A DNA stretch of 64,000 bases from PALSA-612 sp963776735 (GCA_963776735.1 CAVZNV010000016.1:124001-188000); one strand, 5' to 3'. Positions 7,437 to 16,566 are shown, counted from the stretch's first letter. Numbers and translations: made by a program. Notes: generated from the sequence alone by a model not told the origin.

Positions 7437-9329
7437 GTGGCCGAGTTCCGCGCCACCTACCGGTTGCAGCTCGGCCCCGATCTCGACTTCGCGGGCGCCT
7501 GCGAGCTCGTCCCGTACCTGGCCGAGCTGGGCGTGTCGCATCTGTACCTGTCGCCGGTGATGCAGGCCCGAGCGGGCTCGACGCACGGCTACGACGTGGT
7601 CGACCCGACGCACGTCTCGGAGGAGCTCGGCGGCGAGGATGGCTTCCGCGCGCTGTGCGCGGAAGCGCGCGAGGCGGGTCTGGGCGTCGTGCTCGACGTC
7701 GTCCCGAACCACATGGCGGCGAGCGAGGAGGAGAACCCGTTCTGGCGCGATCCGCTGATGCGTGCGAAGTTCTTCGACCTCGACTGGCGGACCGGCGTCA
7801 GCCGGCGCTTCTTCGACATCGGCGAGCTCGCCGGCGTGCGGATGGAGGATCCGGAGGTGTTCGAGGCACTGTCGCGGACGGTGCTCGGCTTCGTCGGCGA
7901 AGGACTCGTGGACGGCCTGCGCATCGACCATCCGGACGGGCTCGCGTTCCCGGCCCGGTATCTCCGCAGGCTGCGCGACGCGGGCGCCGAGCACGTCTGG
8001 GTCGAGAAGATCCTCGAGGAGGGCGAGCCGCTCCGCGACTGGCCGGTGGAGGGGACGACCGGGTACGAGTTCCTGAACGACTCGACGGCGCTGTTCGTCA
8101 ACCCGGATGCGGAGGGTGCGTTCACGGAGCTGTACGCCGAGTTGACGGGCGAGACACGGCCGTTCGCGGAGCTCGCGGCCAAGGCGAAGCTCGAGCAGGC
8201 GCGAGGAACGTTCGAGACCGAGGTCGAGCGGCTCCAGGCCGGGCTCGGCGATGCGGCGCCCGGCGTCGACGTCGCGGCCGCGCTGGCCTCGTTCCGCGTC
8301 TACCGCACCTACGTCGACCCGGATTCTGGCGAGGTGGACGAGCTCGACCGCAGGGCCGTCGCCGAGGCCGGGCTACCGCCTGCGCTCGCGGACATCCTGC
8401 TCCTCGAGCGGCGTGACCAGGACGCGTTCGTGATCCGCTTCCAGCAGACCACCCCGCCGGTGGTGGCCAAGGGCGTCGAGGACACGGCGTTCTACCGCTA
8501 CCACCGGCTCGTCGCACTGAACGAGGTCGGCGGCGATCCGGGCCGGTGGTCGGTGACGCCGGAGCAGTTCCATGCGGGCAACCTCGCCCGCGCCGAGCGC
8601 TTCCCGCGTGCGCTGCTCGCGTCGCAGACTCACGACACGAAGCGCTCGGGCGACGTGCGGGCGCGGCTCGTCGCGCTGACGTGGATGCCGGACGAGTGGG
8701 CGGCATTCGTTCGCTCCGTGCGCGTGCCGGACGACGTCCACCCGGCCGACGCCTATCTCGTCTTGCAGACACTCGTCGGCGCCTGGCCGCTCTCGCCCGA
8801 GCGGCTCGACGGCTATCTCGAGAAGGCCCTCCGAGAGGGGAAGCTACGCTCGAACTGGCTCGATCCGGACGTCGAGTACGAGCGTCGGGTGAAGGACTAC
8901 GCATGGTCGGTGGCACCGCGCATCGCGCCATTCGGCGCGCGCCTGGCTCCCGTCGGCGGGCGGATCGCGCTCGCGCAGACGCTGCTCAAGCTGACCTGCC
9001 CCGGCGTGCCGGACATCTACCAGGGCGACGAGCTCGAGTGCCTGTCCCTGGTCGACCCGGACAACCGCCGCCCGGTCGACTGGGGCGCGCGCCGCCGAGC
9101 CCTCGCCGCCCCGCCGGCGAAGCTGCGGCTGATCCGCGAGGTGCTTGCACTGCGGTCCCGCCGTCCGGAGGCGTTCGCGGGCGCGTACGAGCCGGTGCCG
9201 GCGGGCCGGGGCGTGCTCGCGTTCACGCGTGGCGAGGTGCTCGTGGCGGTGCTGCTGCGCCCGGACGCCCTCTTCGATCCCGGCGCAGGTTGGGACGAGG
9301 TCGCGCCCGGTCTCTACGAGCGCAGCTGA
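7437..9329 (+). CDS. treY: Maltooligosyltrehalose synthase (TreY)
   Basis: Isomerises the reducing-end alpha-1,4 bond of maltodextrin to alpha,alpha-1,1, giving maltooligosyl trehalose (EC 5.4.99.15), the substrate of TreZ. The 630 residues start with the typical ATYRLQLGPDLDFAGA and LGVSHLYLSPVMQARAGSTHGYDVVDP. The GH13 motifs follow: DVVPNHMA, the nucleophile Asp in DGLRIDHPDGL, the Glu in VWVEKILE and SQTHDTKRSGDVRARL. It is shorter than many actinobacterial TreY proteins (700-830 residues) because of short insert domains. Start is GTG, 7 bases after the glgX stop. Its 3' end overlaps the 3' end of the convergent transposase gene by 16 bases. Confidence 0.95.
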   Translation: MAEFRATYRLQLGPDLDFAGACELVPYLAELGVSHLYLSPVMQARAGSTHGYDVVDPTHVSEELGGEDGFRALCAEAREAGLGVVLDVVPNHMAASEEENPFWRDPLMRAKFFDLDWRTGVSRRFFDIGELAGVRMEDPEVFEALSRTVLGFVGEGLVDGLRIDHPDGLAFPARYLRRLRDAGAEHVWVEKILEEGEPLRDWPVEGTTGYEFLNDSTALFVNPDAEGAFTELYAELTGETRPFAELAAKAKLEQARGTFETEVERLQAGLGDAAPGVDVAAALASFRVYRTYVDPDSGEVDELDRRAVAEAGLPPALADILLLERRDQDAFVIRFQQTTPPVVAKGVEDTAFYRYHRLVALNEVGGDPGRWSVTPEQFHAGNLARAERFPRALLASQTHDTKRSGDVRARLVALTWMPDEWAAFVRSVRVPDDVHPADAYLVLQTLVGAWPLSPERLDGYLEKALREGKLRSNWLDPDVEYERRVKDYAWSVAPRIAPFGARLAPVGGRIALAQTLLKLTCPGVPDIYQGDELECLSLVDPDNRRPVDWGARRRALAAPPAKLRLIREVLALRSRRPEAFAGAYEPVPAGRGVLAFTRGEVLVAVLLRPDALFDPGAGWDEVAPGLYERS

Positions 9330-9760
9330 CCCAGGTCGACGGCCGTCCAGGGCCACTCTGCGTCGGGTCGGCAGGCTCCAGCCTTGACCGGGTTGTCGAC
9401 GACGTAGCGGACGGCGGCGTGCAGGTGCGCCTCGCTGCGGATCACGCGGGAGCGGAACCGTTCGCCGAACACGTGGCCGTGACGCTCGTGCCGGTCGTTG
9501 AACCGCAGCGCGTAGGCGCTGTTGAGTTGCTGCATCGCCCGCGACAGCTTCTCCGTGGCCGTCTCGACGACGAGGTGGTAGTGCGTGTCCATGAGGCAGC
9601 GGGCGAAGATCCGCAATCCGAATCGTCCGGTCACGCGCTCGAGCAGCTCGAGGAAATCGAATCGGTCGAGGTCGACAAGAAAGATCTCGGCCCCGTTCAC
9701 GCCACGAGCTATGACATGGAAGTACCCGTCAGGAAGATCGTGGCGCCGCACACGACTCAT
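9314..9760 (-). CDS. REP-associated tyrosine transposase (RAYT, Y1/IS200-like)
   Basis: A 148-residue HUH single-strand transposase. It has the family N-terminus RRHDLPDGYFHVIARGVNG, the metal-binding HUH variant HYH in RCLMDTHYHLVVET, the conserved NSAYALRFNDRHERHGHVF and the C-terminal YVVDNPVKAG that carries the likely nucleophile Tyr. RAYTs are domesticated IS200-type enzymes that move or maintain REP palindromes rather than flanking themselves with IS ends. A cluster of REP-like palindromic repeats lies just upstream (9838-9917). The ATG at 9760 is the first in-frame start compatible with the family N-terminus. The gene appears intact. Confidence 0.9.
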   Translation of the reverse strand: MSRVRRHDLPDGYFHVIARGVNGAEIFLVDLDRFDFLELLERVTGRFGLRIFARCLMDTHYHLVVETATEKLSRAMQQLNSAYALRFNDRHERHGHVFGERFRSRVIRSEAHLHAAVRYVVDNPVKAGACRPDAEWPWTAVDLGQLRS

Positions 9761-9837
9761 TGCATGAAGGTAGCTCCAAACGCCCTGCAAATCAGCGTGT
9801 CCACGCTTTCGTCGCACACTTTTCACAAACCCGTCTC

Positions 9838-9917
9838 AGACCCTGGCTCAGCGCCAGCCTCTGACCCTTGCTCTGGCACTAGCTCTGGCACTTGCTCTGA
9901 GCCTGGCTCAGAGCAAG
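9838..9917. repeat. REP-like repeat cluster upstream of the RAYT gene
   Basis: The 80 bp hold a perfect 27-bp palindrome at 9891-9917 (arms CTTGCTCTGAGCC around a central T). Before it lie tandem 12-bp units GCTCTGGCACTA and GCTCTGGCACTT (about 9870-9893) and a smaller stem CTGGCTCAGCGCCAG (9843-9857). The cluster sits between the RAYT gene and the stop codon of the YihY gene, both on the minus strand. It fits a RAYT substrate array. It could also act as a transcription terminator for the YihY gene. Confidence 0.7.
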
Positions 9918-9926
9918 GCGGTGCGC

Positions 9927-10892
9927 TCAGGCGCGCTCGCGGTCGAAGTCGACGCGGATGCGCTCGTCCGAGCGCCGCTGCTCGACCTCGGTGCGGATCG
10001 TCAGGACCTCCTCGTCGGCCAACGTCGCCGGTTGCTCGCCTCCGGCCGAGAAGCTCCGCGGCCAGAGGCGCCGCGTCGCGACGACGTTGCCCTCCGCCGC
10101 GAGCAGGATCGCGTGCGCGGACAGGTAGATCCAGGACAGGAGCCCGATCACGAGCGCGAACGTCCCGTACGTCTCGCTCGCGCCCCTGACGACGTGGCCG
10201 ACGTAGTAGCCGCCGGCTGCCTGCAGGAGCCCGTACGCCACCGCCGCGGCCACAGCACCGCCACGCAGTTGGCGCCAGGTCACGTCGCGCGTGGTCAGGA
10301 GCCGGAAGCCGGCCCAGAAGAGCAGGAAGTTCAGCGCCGTCGAGAGCGCGATCGATCCGACCTTCCACGCAATCCCGTACGACGCGCCGAACGAGCCGAG
10401 CCCGCTGAGCACGGTCGTCAGCAGCAGCCCACCTCCGAGCAGCGCGAGCAGGAGCAGCGCGCGCCCCCGGGCCGGGAGGAACCCCGGCCGCTGCTGCATC
10501 GGCACGCCCCACACCTGGTTCATCGCGTTCTGCGCGGCCTGGACGACGCCCATGCCGGCCCAGATCGCGACGGCGATCCCGACCGCGAGCGCAAGCCCGC
10601 TGCCCTGCAGCGCATGAGCATGAAGCTGCCGACCGATGACCGGGAACTGCCCGAGCGCCGAGTCGACGAGCGACCGCTCCAGATGCCCGTGCCCGGAGAG
10701 CACGAACCCGAGCACTGTCGTGAGCACGAGCAGCAAGGGGAAGAGCGAGAAGAACGCGTAGTACGAGATCGTGGCCGCCAGGTATGAGCCCTGGTCGTCC
10801 GAGTACTTCTGCAGCGTCGCGAGCGCAAAGCCGGCCGGCCGGTTCTGCTGCTGCCAGCGGTCGAACGCACGCACAAGCGAATGCGGGCTCAT
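9927..10892 (-). CDS. YihY/BrkB-family inner membrane protein
   Basis: An integral membrane protein of 321 residues with about six transmembrane helices. The family signature begins at residue 30 (YSDDQGSYLAATISYYAFFSLFPLLLVL) and includes PMQQRPGF, FWAGFRLLT and LLSWIYLSAHAILLAAE. The C-terminal 40 residues are charged and cytoplasmic (EVEQRRSDERIRVDFDRERA). Once misnamed ribonuclease BN, the family has unclear function; transport or envelope roles have been suggested. The ATG at 10892 is chosen because conservation starts directly after it. It lies 43 bases downstream of the FHA-ABC gene on the same strand and may be co-transcribed with it. Confidence 0.87.
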   Translation of the reverse strand: MSPHSLVRAFDRWQQQNRPAGFALATLQKYSDDQGSYLAATISYYAFFSLFPLLLVLTTVLGFVLSGHGHLERSLVDSALGQFPVIGRQLHAHALQGSGLALAVGIAVAIWAGMGVVQAAQNAMNQVWGVPMQQRPGFLPARGRALLLLALLGGGLLLTTVLSGLGSFGASYGIAWKVGSIALSTALNFLLFWAGFRLLTTRDVTWRQLRGGAVAAAVAYGLLQAAGGYYVGHVVRGASETYGTFALVIGLLSWIYLSAHAILLAAEGNVVATRRLWPRSFSAGGEQPATLADEEVLTIRTEVEQRRSDERIRVDFDRERA

Positions 10893-10935
10893 CGCACTCT
10901 CTGACTTCCCGTGACGCGCAACCGGGAAACGACGC

Positions 10936-13326
10936 CTAGATCGGATCGAACCGGCGCAGCACGAAGATCGAGATCGACACGGCCGCGACGGTGAGCACGA
11001 GCATGGCGAGCAGGGCCCGCACCCACGCACCGACCTGGTGGTTCCAGCGCGGGTTGCCGCGGCTCGGGTGGGCGAGCACGTCGAAGAGCTTCTGCGGGTT
11101 GTTCGCGTCGATCGTCGACACCTGCTTCGCCACGTTCCACACGGCCTGCTGGTCGTTCAGCCTCACCGTCGAGGCCATGTCCGCGAAGCCCCAGCCGGCG
11201 CTCGAGACGAAGCTCGCCTGGTACAGCACGGGCTTGTTGTTGCTGAACACGCCGCCCTGCATGATCAGGAGCTGGCAGATGAGCAGGATCGGCAGCAGCG
11301 CGATCGCGGCCGCCACCGAGTTGACGAGCGACGAGCAGAGCAGCCCGAGCGCGACCGCCGCCAGCCCGATGCCGATGCCGGCGACGATCAGCTCGCCCTG
11401 GGGCCAGCCGAGCACGACCGCGTCTTTCGGCCCGCCCTGGTTCGCCGTCGAGATCAGCATGTACGCGACCGCCTGGTAGACGACGATCAGCCCGAGCACC
11501 GACATCTTCGAGAGCACGTACGCCGACGTGCTCAGCCCGACCGCGCGCTCGCGCTTGAAGACCGGCAGCTCCTTGACGATCTCGCGCAGGGACGACGTCA
11601 GGCCCATCATCGTCATGCCGATCGCCAGCACGAGCAGGATCAGCGACGCCTGGGGCACGAGCCGGAACTGGGTCGGCGGCAGCGTCGCGAACTGGTTCGT
11701 AGGCAGCCGCCAGAGCTGCAGCAGACCGAGCAGCGGCGCCGCGGCGAGGAGTGCGAGCAGGTTCGCGCGGTCGCCCGCGAGCACGCGCGTGTAGCGGCGC
11801 GTCAGCATCCAGTACTGGCGCAGCCATTTCTGCCGGCGAAGCGGCTCCATGGGAACCACCGACCTCGCACCCGCCTCGTAGCCGGCCAGCGGGCCGGTCA
11901 GGTACTTCTTCGCCTCGTCCGACTGCAGGAAGCGCGCCTTCACCTGCTCCGGCGGGTCGGCGCTCAGCTCCCGGAAGACCTCCTGATACGAGTCGAGCTT
12001 GAAGTACGCCAGCGCGAGCTGGGGCGGGCCGTAGTAGGCGACGCGGCCTCCGGGCGCCAGGAAGAGCACGCGGTCGCAGAGGTTCAGGCTCTCCGTCGAG
12101 TGCGTCACGACGACGACGGTCCGGCCGCCGTCGGCGAGCGAGCGCAGCAGCTCCATCATGCTGCGCTCGAGCCCCGGATCGAGGCCGGAGGTGGGCTCGT
12201 CGAGAAAGAGCAGCGACGGCTTGGTCAGGAGCTCTATCGCGACGCCAACCCGCTTGCGCTGGCCGCCCGAGAGCTTCGAGACGGGCAGGTTGCGCCGCTG
12301 CGCGAGCTCGAGCTCGCCGAGCACGTCCTCGACGCGTGCGTGCCGCTCCTCGGCGGTCACGTCGGGGGCGAAACGGAGCTCGGCGGCGTAGTTCAGCGAC
12401 TGCTCGACCGAGAGCTCGGGGTGGACGACGTCATCCTGCGGGACGAAGCCGATCCGCTGGCGGAGCTCGTCGTAGTGCCGGTAGAGGTCGCGACCGCCGA
12501 AGTACACGCTGCCGCGCGGCGCCGGCCTGAGGCCGGTCAGCGCGCCGAGCAGCGTCGACTTGCCGGCGCCGGACGGGCCGACGACGGCCAGCAGCGAGCT
12601 CTCCTCGAGCGTGAAGCCGATGTCGTCCGCGAGCACGGTGCCCGCTTTCGTCACCACCGAGATGCCGACGGCTGCGAGGCTGACCTCGGGTTTGGCCTCG
12701 ATCTGCTCGAGCGTGCTTCCTCTCGCGCGGAACTCGGAGCCGCCGATGCCGATCAGGTCGAGCGGGTCGAGAACGGCCTCGTCGACGCGGCGGCCGTTGA
12801 CGAAGGTGCCGTTGTAGCTCCCGAGGTCGCGGATCTGCCAGCGCCCGCCGCCGACCTCGCGCAGCTCGGCGTGCTTCCTCGACACGAGCGGGTCGTCGAG
12901 CACGATGTCGCAGGACGGGCTGCGGCCGATCGTCGCGACGGCCGCCTTCAGCGGGAACAGGACCGTCCGCTCGCCCGGCCGCGGTGGCGGCGGCGGCGAC
13001 GACTGATCGACCGCCGGCGCCTCGACAGGCGCTTCGGCCGGTGACAGCTCGAGCCAGGGGCCGCTCTCGGCGTCGCCGAGGCGGACCGTCGTCGCCTGCT
13101 CGACGCGGAAGCTCTCGACGCGCTCGCCGTCGAGGAACGTGCCGTTGCTCGATCCGGTGTCCTCGACGAGCCACGCGCCGTCGACGGCGTGGAGCCGCAG
13201 GTGCTGGCGCGAGACGAGCGGATCGTCGATGCGCAGCGACGCCGAGGTGCCGCGTCCGACCGTGAACGGCGCGCCCGGCTCGGCCGTGACCTCACCCGCG
13301 GAGGTGACGATGCGAAGGGCCTGCAA
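10936..13326 (-). CDS. FHA-FHA-ABC exporter (Rv1747-like)
   Basis: A single-chain half-transporter of 796 residues. There are two FHA phosphothreonine-binding domains: residues about 10-100 (VGRG, SRQHLRL, SSNGTF) and 130-210 (IGRS, SRKHAEL, SYNGTFVNG). An ABCG-type ATPase follows at about 230-460 with Walker A GPSGAGKST, signature LSGGQRKR and Walker B LLFLDEPTSGLDPG. The C-terminal ABC-2 membrane domain has six predicted helices (about 530-790). Mycobacterium Rv1747 has the same order and is phosphorylated by the neighbouring kinase PknF; here a receptor kinase gene is divergent and 39 bp away. The probable start is TTG 13326, with AGGA 8 nt upstream; TAGGAT 7 nt upstream could instead be a leaderless -10. 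Confidence 0.93.
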   Translation of the reverse strand: MQALRIVTSAGEVTAEPGAPFTVGRGTSASLRIDDPLVSRQHLRLHAVDGAWLVEDTGSSNGTFLDGERVESFRVEQATTVRLGDAESGPWLELSPAEAPVEAPAVDQSSPPPPPRPGERTVLFPLKAAVATIGRSPSCDIVLDDPLVSRKHAELREVGGGRWQIRDLGSYNGTFVNGRRVDEAVLDPLDLIGIGGSEFRARGSTLEQIEAKPEVSLAAVGISVVTKAGTVLADDIGFTLEESSLLAVVGPSGAGKSTLLGALTGLRPAPRGSVYFGGRDLYRHYDELRQRIGFVPQDDVVHPELSVEQSLNYAAELRFAPDVTAEERHARVEDVLGELELAQRRNLPVSKLSGGQRKRVGVAIELLTKPSLLFLDEPTSGLDPGLERSMMELLRSLADGGRTVVVVTHSTESLNLCDRVLFLAPGGRVAYYGPPQLALAYFKLDSYQEVFRELSADPPEQVKARFLQSDEAKKYLTGPLAGYEAGARSVVPMEPLRRQKWLRQYWMLTRRYTRVLAGDRANLLALLAAAPLLGLLQLWRLPTNQFATLPPTQFRLVPQASLILLVLAIGMTMMGLTSSLREIVKELPVFKRERAVGLSTSAYVLSKMSVLGLIVVYQAVAYMLISTANQGGPKDAVVLGWPQGELIVAGIGIGLAAVALGLLCSSLVNSVAAAIALLPILLICQLLIMQGGVFSNNKPVLYQASFVSSAGWGFADMASTVRLNDQQAVWNVAKQVSTIDANNPQKLFDVLAHPSRGNPRWNHQVGAWVRALLAMLVLTVAAVSISIFVLRRFDPI

Positions 13327-13347
13327 GGGCCCGATCCTACGACGGCG

Positions 13348-13364
13348 GTTGCATCGGCTGCAAC
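13348..13364. promoter_or_regulatory. Inverted repeat between the divergent FHA-ABC and kinase genes
   Basis: GTTGCA-TCGGC-TGCAAC is a perfect 6-bp inverted repeat in the 39-bp gap, ending one base before the kinase ATG. It is placed so that a bound protein could affect both promoters. No known regulator is suggested by the sequence. Confidence 0.3.
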
Positions 13365-13365
13365 G

Positions 13366-16002
13366 ATGCTGGATGATCCCGGGCCTGTGGCAGGGTCGGG
13401 CCCGGCCTATATCGGGCGGTACCGCGCCGAGCGCGTCGTCGGCTCGGGTGCGTTCGCCACGGTCTGGCTCGCCGAGGACGAGACGCTCGCGGCTCCGGTC
13501 GCGATCAAGGTCCTCGCCGAGAACTGGGCGCACGACGACGAGGTCAGGCAGCGCTTCCTCGAGGAGGCGCGCATCCTCTGGCGGGCCGACTCGGATCACA
13601 TCGTCCGCATCCACAACGTCGACCAGCTTCCGGACGGACGGCCGTACTTCGTCATGGACTTCGCCGACCGCGGGACGCTGCAGGACCGCATGCGCGGGCG
13701 GATCCAGAGCGGCGGGCGCTACTCGGTGGAGGAAGCGATCGCGATCAGCCTCGCGATCGCCGACGGGCTGAAGGTCGCGCACGGCCTCGGCGTCGTCCAC
13801 CGAGACCTCAAGCCGGCCAACATCATGTTCCAGTCGGTTCCGGCGCACCTCGGCGACAGCCGCGACGAGAAGCTGATGCTGACGGACTTCGGCATGGCGA
13901 AGTCGGTCGCGCGGGCGCGCGGTACGACGATCGCGACCGGGACTCCGTACTACATGGCGCCCGAGCAGACGGAGGGCCACGCCGACGAGCGGAGCGACAT
14001 CTACTCGGCCGGCGTCGTGCTCTACGAGCTGCTCGCCGGTCGCGTGCCGTATCCGTACGACTCGCCGGGACGGCTGTTCGCGGCACAGGTCGCGGAGCCG
14101 CCGACGCCGATCACCTCGCTGCGCGACGACGTGCCGCCCTCGCTCGCAGACACGCTCAACCACGCGCTCGCATCCGACCCCGACAAGCGCTGGCCGACTG
14201 CGGACGCCTGGGCGAACGCGCTCGAAGCCGCCGCGAAGGGCGACTCCGCCACGCCCCCGGTTCCGCTGCCCGGGGTCGATCCGGACGTGCTGAAGACGAT
14301 GGGCCCGGCCGAGATCGCCGCGGCGAAAGCAGCGGCGCAAGAGCCGCCGGCTCCCGCTCCTCCGTCCGCCGCAGCACCCGCTGCGGTGGCCGCCGTGGCC
14401 GCAGCTCCTCCTCCGCCTGCGCCGCCGCCGCCTCCTGCAGCCCCGCCGCCGCCCTCGTCCGGCGACGAACGCCGGCGCAAGCGCAAGCGGGCGCTCGCGA
14501 TCGGCGGCCCGGTGGCGCTCGTCGTGCTCGGCGTCGTCGCGGCGGTGCTCGCGATCGTGCTCACCGGCGCGAAGAACGCCGACGCGAAGACGCTCACGCT
14601 CGACCCCATCTCGGCGCTCGGGACCGACCCGTTCACCGCCTCGGTCGTGCCGGGCCGGAACGCACCGACCGCGAACCTGCCTCTGCCGAAGAACATCCCC
14701 GCGCAGCTGCTGGGCTCGAACACGGCGACGACGATCTCGAACACCGACCTGAGGGCGAAGCTCGCGCCGATCTACACGGCGCTCCTCGCGAACCTGAACC
14801 CGCCGATCGGCGCGCTGTCCGGGCTGAAGCTGCCGCTCTCGAACGGACTCAAGAACACGGCGGACGGCCGGCCGCGCATCTTCACCGGCTCGGCTCCCGG
14901 CCTCTACGGCGGGACGCAGCTTCTGACCGTCTGCGACAGGAGGGCGATGATCGCCTTCCTGGAGCGCAACGAGGACAAGCTCCGCGCGTGGGCCGCCGTC
15001 CAGGGCATCTCGCCGAGCGCCGTGCCCGCCTACATCTCGCAGCTCACTGACGTTGTCCTCCAGTTCGACACCCGCGTGACGAACCACGGGTACATCGACG
15101 GGAAGGCGAACCCGATCGACGAGGTGCTACAGAAGGGGACAGCCGTGCTGATCGACCAGTACGGCATCCCGCGTGCACGCTGCTACTGCGGCAATCCGCT
15201 GACGCCGCCCCGCGCCCTGGCCAAGCAGGTGACGGTCGTCCTCGGCGGCGGGTTGAAGAAGCCGTGGCCAGGCTTCTCGATCGGGAAGACGGTCGACCCG
15301 TCGAAGGGCAAGCCGACGCCGGAGCTGGGGCTGATCGACGTCCTCACCGGAACGACGGCGATCTATCGGCGCATCGGGACGCCGCCGGATACCGCGACGC
15401 TGGTGCCGCAGATCATCCCGCCCATCCCCGGCTCGACGGCACCGACGACGATTGCAGTTGCCTCGACGTCGACCCCGACAACGACGACTCCGACAACGAC
15501 GACTCCGACCACGACGACCACCACTCCGACAACGACGACCGTGCCGACCACGACCACCCCGCCGCCTGCGCCGACCAACGTGACCTCCGACGGCACGGCG
15601 ACCGCGTCGTCCGAGTTCTCGAGCCAGTTCCCGGCCTCGAACGGCGTCGACGGCAACCTCGCGACGTCGTGGTTCTCGATCGGCAACAAGGAAGGCGACA
15701 CGTCGACGTTCACGTGGACGTCGACGCACGGCGCCATCCTCGTCGACCACATCACGCTCTACTCGAACTCGCAGAACTCGATCGCGAACATCCGGAGCGG
15801 CTACACGTTCACGAGCATCCAGGTCAGCGTCCTGCACAACGGCGTCGTCACCGCGTCGACGACCGTGCCGTACCCGGCCGTGAGCGTGACGGTGCCGCTC
15901 GGGCATGTCGGTGACACGGTCAAGCTGCTGCTGATTCACCACACGAACCCGGCCTGCGGCGGCTTCGGCGAGCTCGAGGTCTTCGGGTCGCCCATCTCAT
16001 AA
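13366..16002 (+). CDS. Receptor-type Ser/Thr protein kinase with DUF6777-like and discoidin-like ectodomain
   Basis: A membrane kinase of 878 residues. The cytoplasmic kinase domain (19-285) is complete: glycine loop GSGAFATVW, Lys48 in VAIK, HRDLKPAN, DFG in LTDFGMAKS, and the activation segment ending GTPYYMAPEQ. A Pro/Ala-rich linker leads to one transmembrane helix near 380-405. Outside, residues about 410-680 contain a region resembling DUF6777 (LLTVCDRRAMIAFLERNE, NHGYIDGKANPIDEVLQKGTA). Then comes a Thr/Pro-rich stalk, and at about 745-878 an F5/8-type discoidin-like beta sandwich (ASNGVDGNLATSWFS ... GFGELEVFG). There are no PASTA repeats. The ectodomain suggests sensing of wall sugars or a surface ligand. 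The divergent FHA-ABC exporter is the likely phosphorylation target. Confidence 0.9.
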   Translation: MLDDPGPVAGSGPAYIGRYRAERVVGSGAFATVWLAEDETLAAPVAIKVLAENWAHDDEVRQRFLEEARILWRADSDHIVRIHNVDQLPDGRPYFVMDFADRGTLQDRMRGRIQSGGRYSVEEAIAISLAIADGLKVAHGLGVVHRDLKPANIMFQSVPAHLGDSRDEKLMLTDFGMAKSVARARGTTIATGTPYYMAPEQTEGHADERSDIYSAGVVLYELLAGRVPYPYDSPGRLFAAQVAEPPTPITSLRDDVPPSLADTLNHALASDPDKRWPTADAWANALEAAAKGDSATPPVPLPGVDPDVLKTMGPAEIAAAKAAAQEPPAPAPPSAAAPAAVAAVAAAPPPPAPPPPPAAPPPPSSGDERRRKRKRALAIGGPVALVVLGVVAAVLAIVLTGAKNADAKTLTLDPISALGTDPFTASVVPGRNAPTANLPLPKNIPAQLLGSNTATTISNTDLRAKLAPIYTALLANLNPPIGALSGLKLPLSNGLKNTADGRPRIFTGSAPGLYGGTQLLTVCDRRAMIAFLERNEDKLRAWAAVQGISPSAVPAYISQLTDVVLQFDTRVTNHGYIDGKANPIDEVLQKGTAVLIDQYGIPRARCYCGNPLTPPRALAKQVTVVLGGGLKKPWPGFSIGKTVDPSKGKPTPELGLIDVLTGTTAIYRRIGTPPDTATLVPQIIPPIPGSTAPTTIAVASTSTPTTTTPTTTTPTTTTTTPTTTTVPTTTTPPPAPTNVTSDGTATASSEFSSQFPASNGVDGNLATSWFSIGNKEGDTSTFTWTSTHGAILVDHITLYSNSQNSIANIRSGYTFTSIQVSVLHNGVVTASTTVPYPAVSVTVPLGHVGDTVKLLLIHHTNPACGGFGELEVFGSPIS

Positions 16003-16048
16003 GGCTCGCCGTCGGGCGCCACGGCTGCCGGTAGGTGTCCGAGCGGAG

Positions 16049-16489
16049 CTATGGTCCGGCGCCGACCGACGCGGTCAGCACCGCGTAGAGCTCTTCGAAC
16101 GGAGCCGAGCACGTGCCGTGAACCGTCACGGTTCGGGTCTTCCCGAAGGCACTGACGGTGACGAAGCGGCTGGCGACGTCCGGGTTGGTTCCCTGGCAGG
16201 CGACCGGGGTCGTCATCGTGAAGAAGCCCTCGGCCCGCGCGAGCTTGGCGAGCCCGTTCCGGAGCGGCGTCGGCGCAGTCGTCGCGGTCGTATGCGCGGA
16301 GCCGGTCGTCGTCACGGCGCCGTTGCTCCCGATCGTGACCTTCGCCGGGACGATGTTCCCGCCCGTACGGCCGAACGAGAAGCTCGGCGGCGACTGACGC
16401 TTCGCGCTCCCGCCGGCGAAGACGGCGAGCGGCACGGCCAGCGCCGCGGTCAGCGCTGCCAGCAGCACCGAAGCCCTGACGAACCCCAC
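16049..16489 (-). CDS. Small secreted protein of unknown function
   Basis: 146 residues. An N-terminal hydrophobic segment (FVRASVLLAALTAALAVPLAVFAGG) is a signal peptide or anchor. The mature part is Thr-rich, with two Cys (VACQG and HGTCSAP) that could form a disulfide. I do not recognise the family. The GTG start is preceded by TACCCT ending 7 nt upstream, a leaderless -10 arrangement, and it places a basic residue before the hydrophobic stretch. It is convergent with the kinase gene and divergent from the His-rich secreted gene at 16567. Confidence 0.65.
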   Translation of the reverse strand: MGFVRASVLLAALTAALAVPLAVFAGGSAKRQSPPSFSFGRTGGNIVPAKVTIGSNGAVTTTGSAHTTATTAPTPLRNGLAKLARAEGFFTMTTPVACQGTNPDVASRFVTVSAFGKTRTVTVHGTCSAPFEELYAVLTASVGAGP

Positions 16490-16566
16490 AACGGTCAGGG
16501 TAGCCCCGGGGTGTCGGCGCGAACGTAAAACGACGAGGCGGCCGCGGCTCAGGGCACTATGGGACT

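Noticed and set aside
5141..7456. 771-codon minus-strand frame antisense to glgX
   Set aside because: It is the mirror of a well-conserved GH13 gene in GC-rich DNA; the translation has no domain.
10936..15087. Continuous minus-strand frame extending the FHA-ABC gene by about 590 codons
   Set aside because: The extension lies antisense to the receptor kinase, is Arg/Gly-rich, and the FHA domain begins just after TTG 13326 with a good ribosome-binding site.
15470..15560. Tandem ACGACNCCG-type repeats in the kinase gene
   Set aside because: They encode the Thr/Pro-rich stalk of the ectodomain and reflect low-complexity protein sequence, not a mobile or CRISPR-like repeat.
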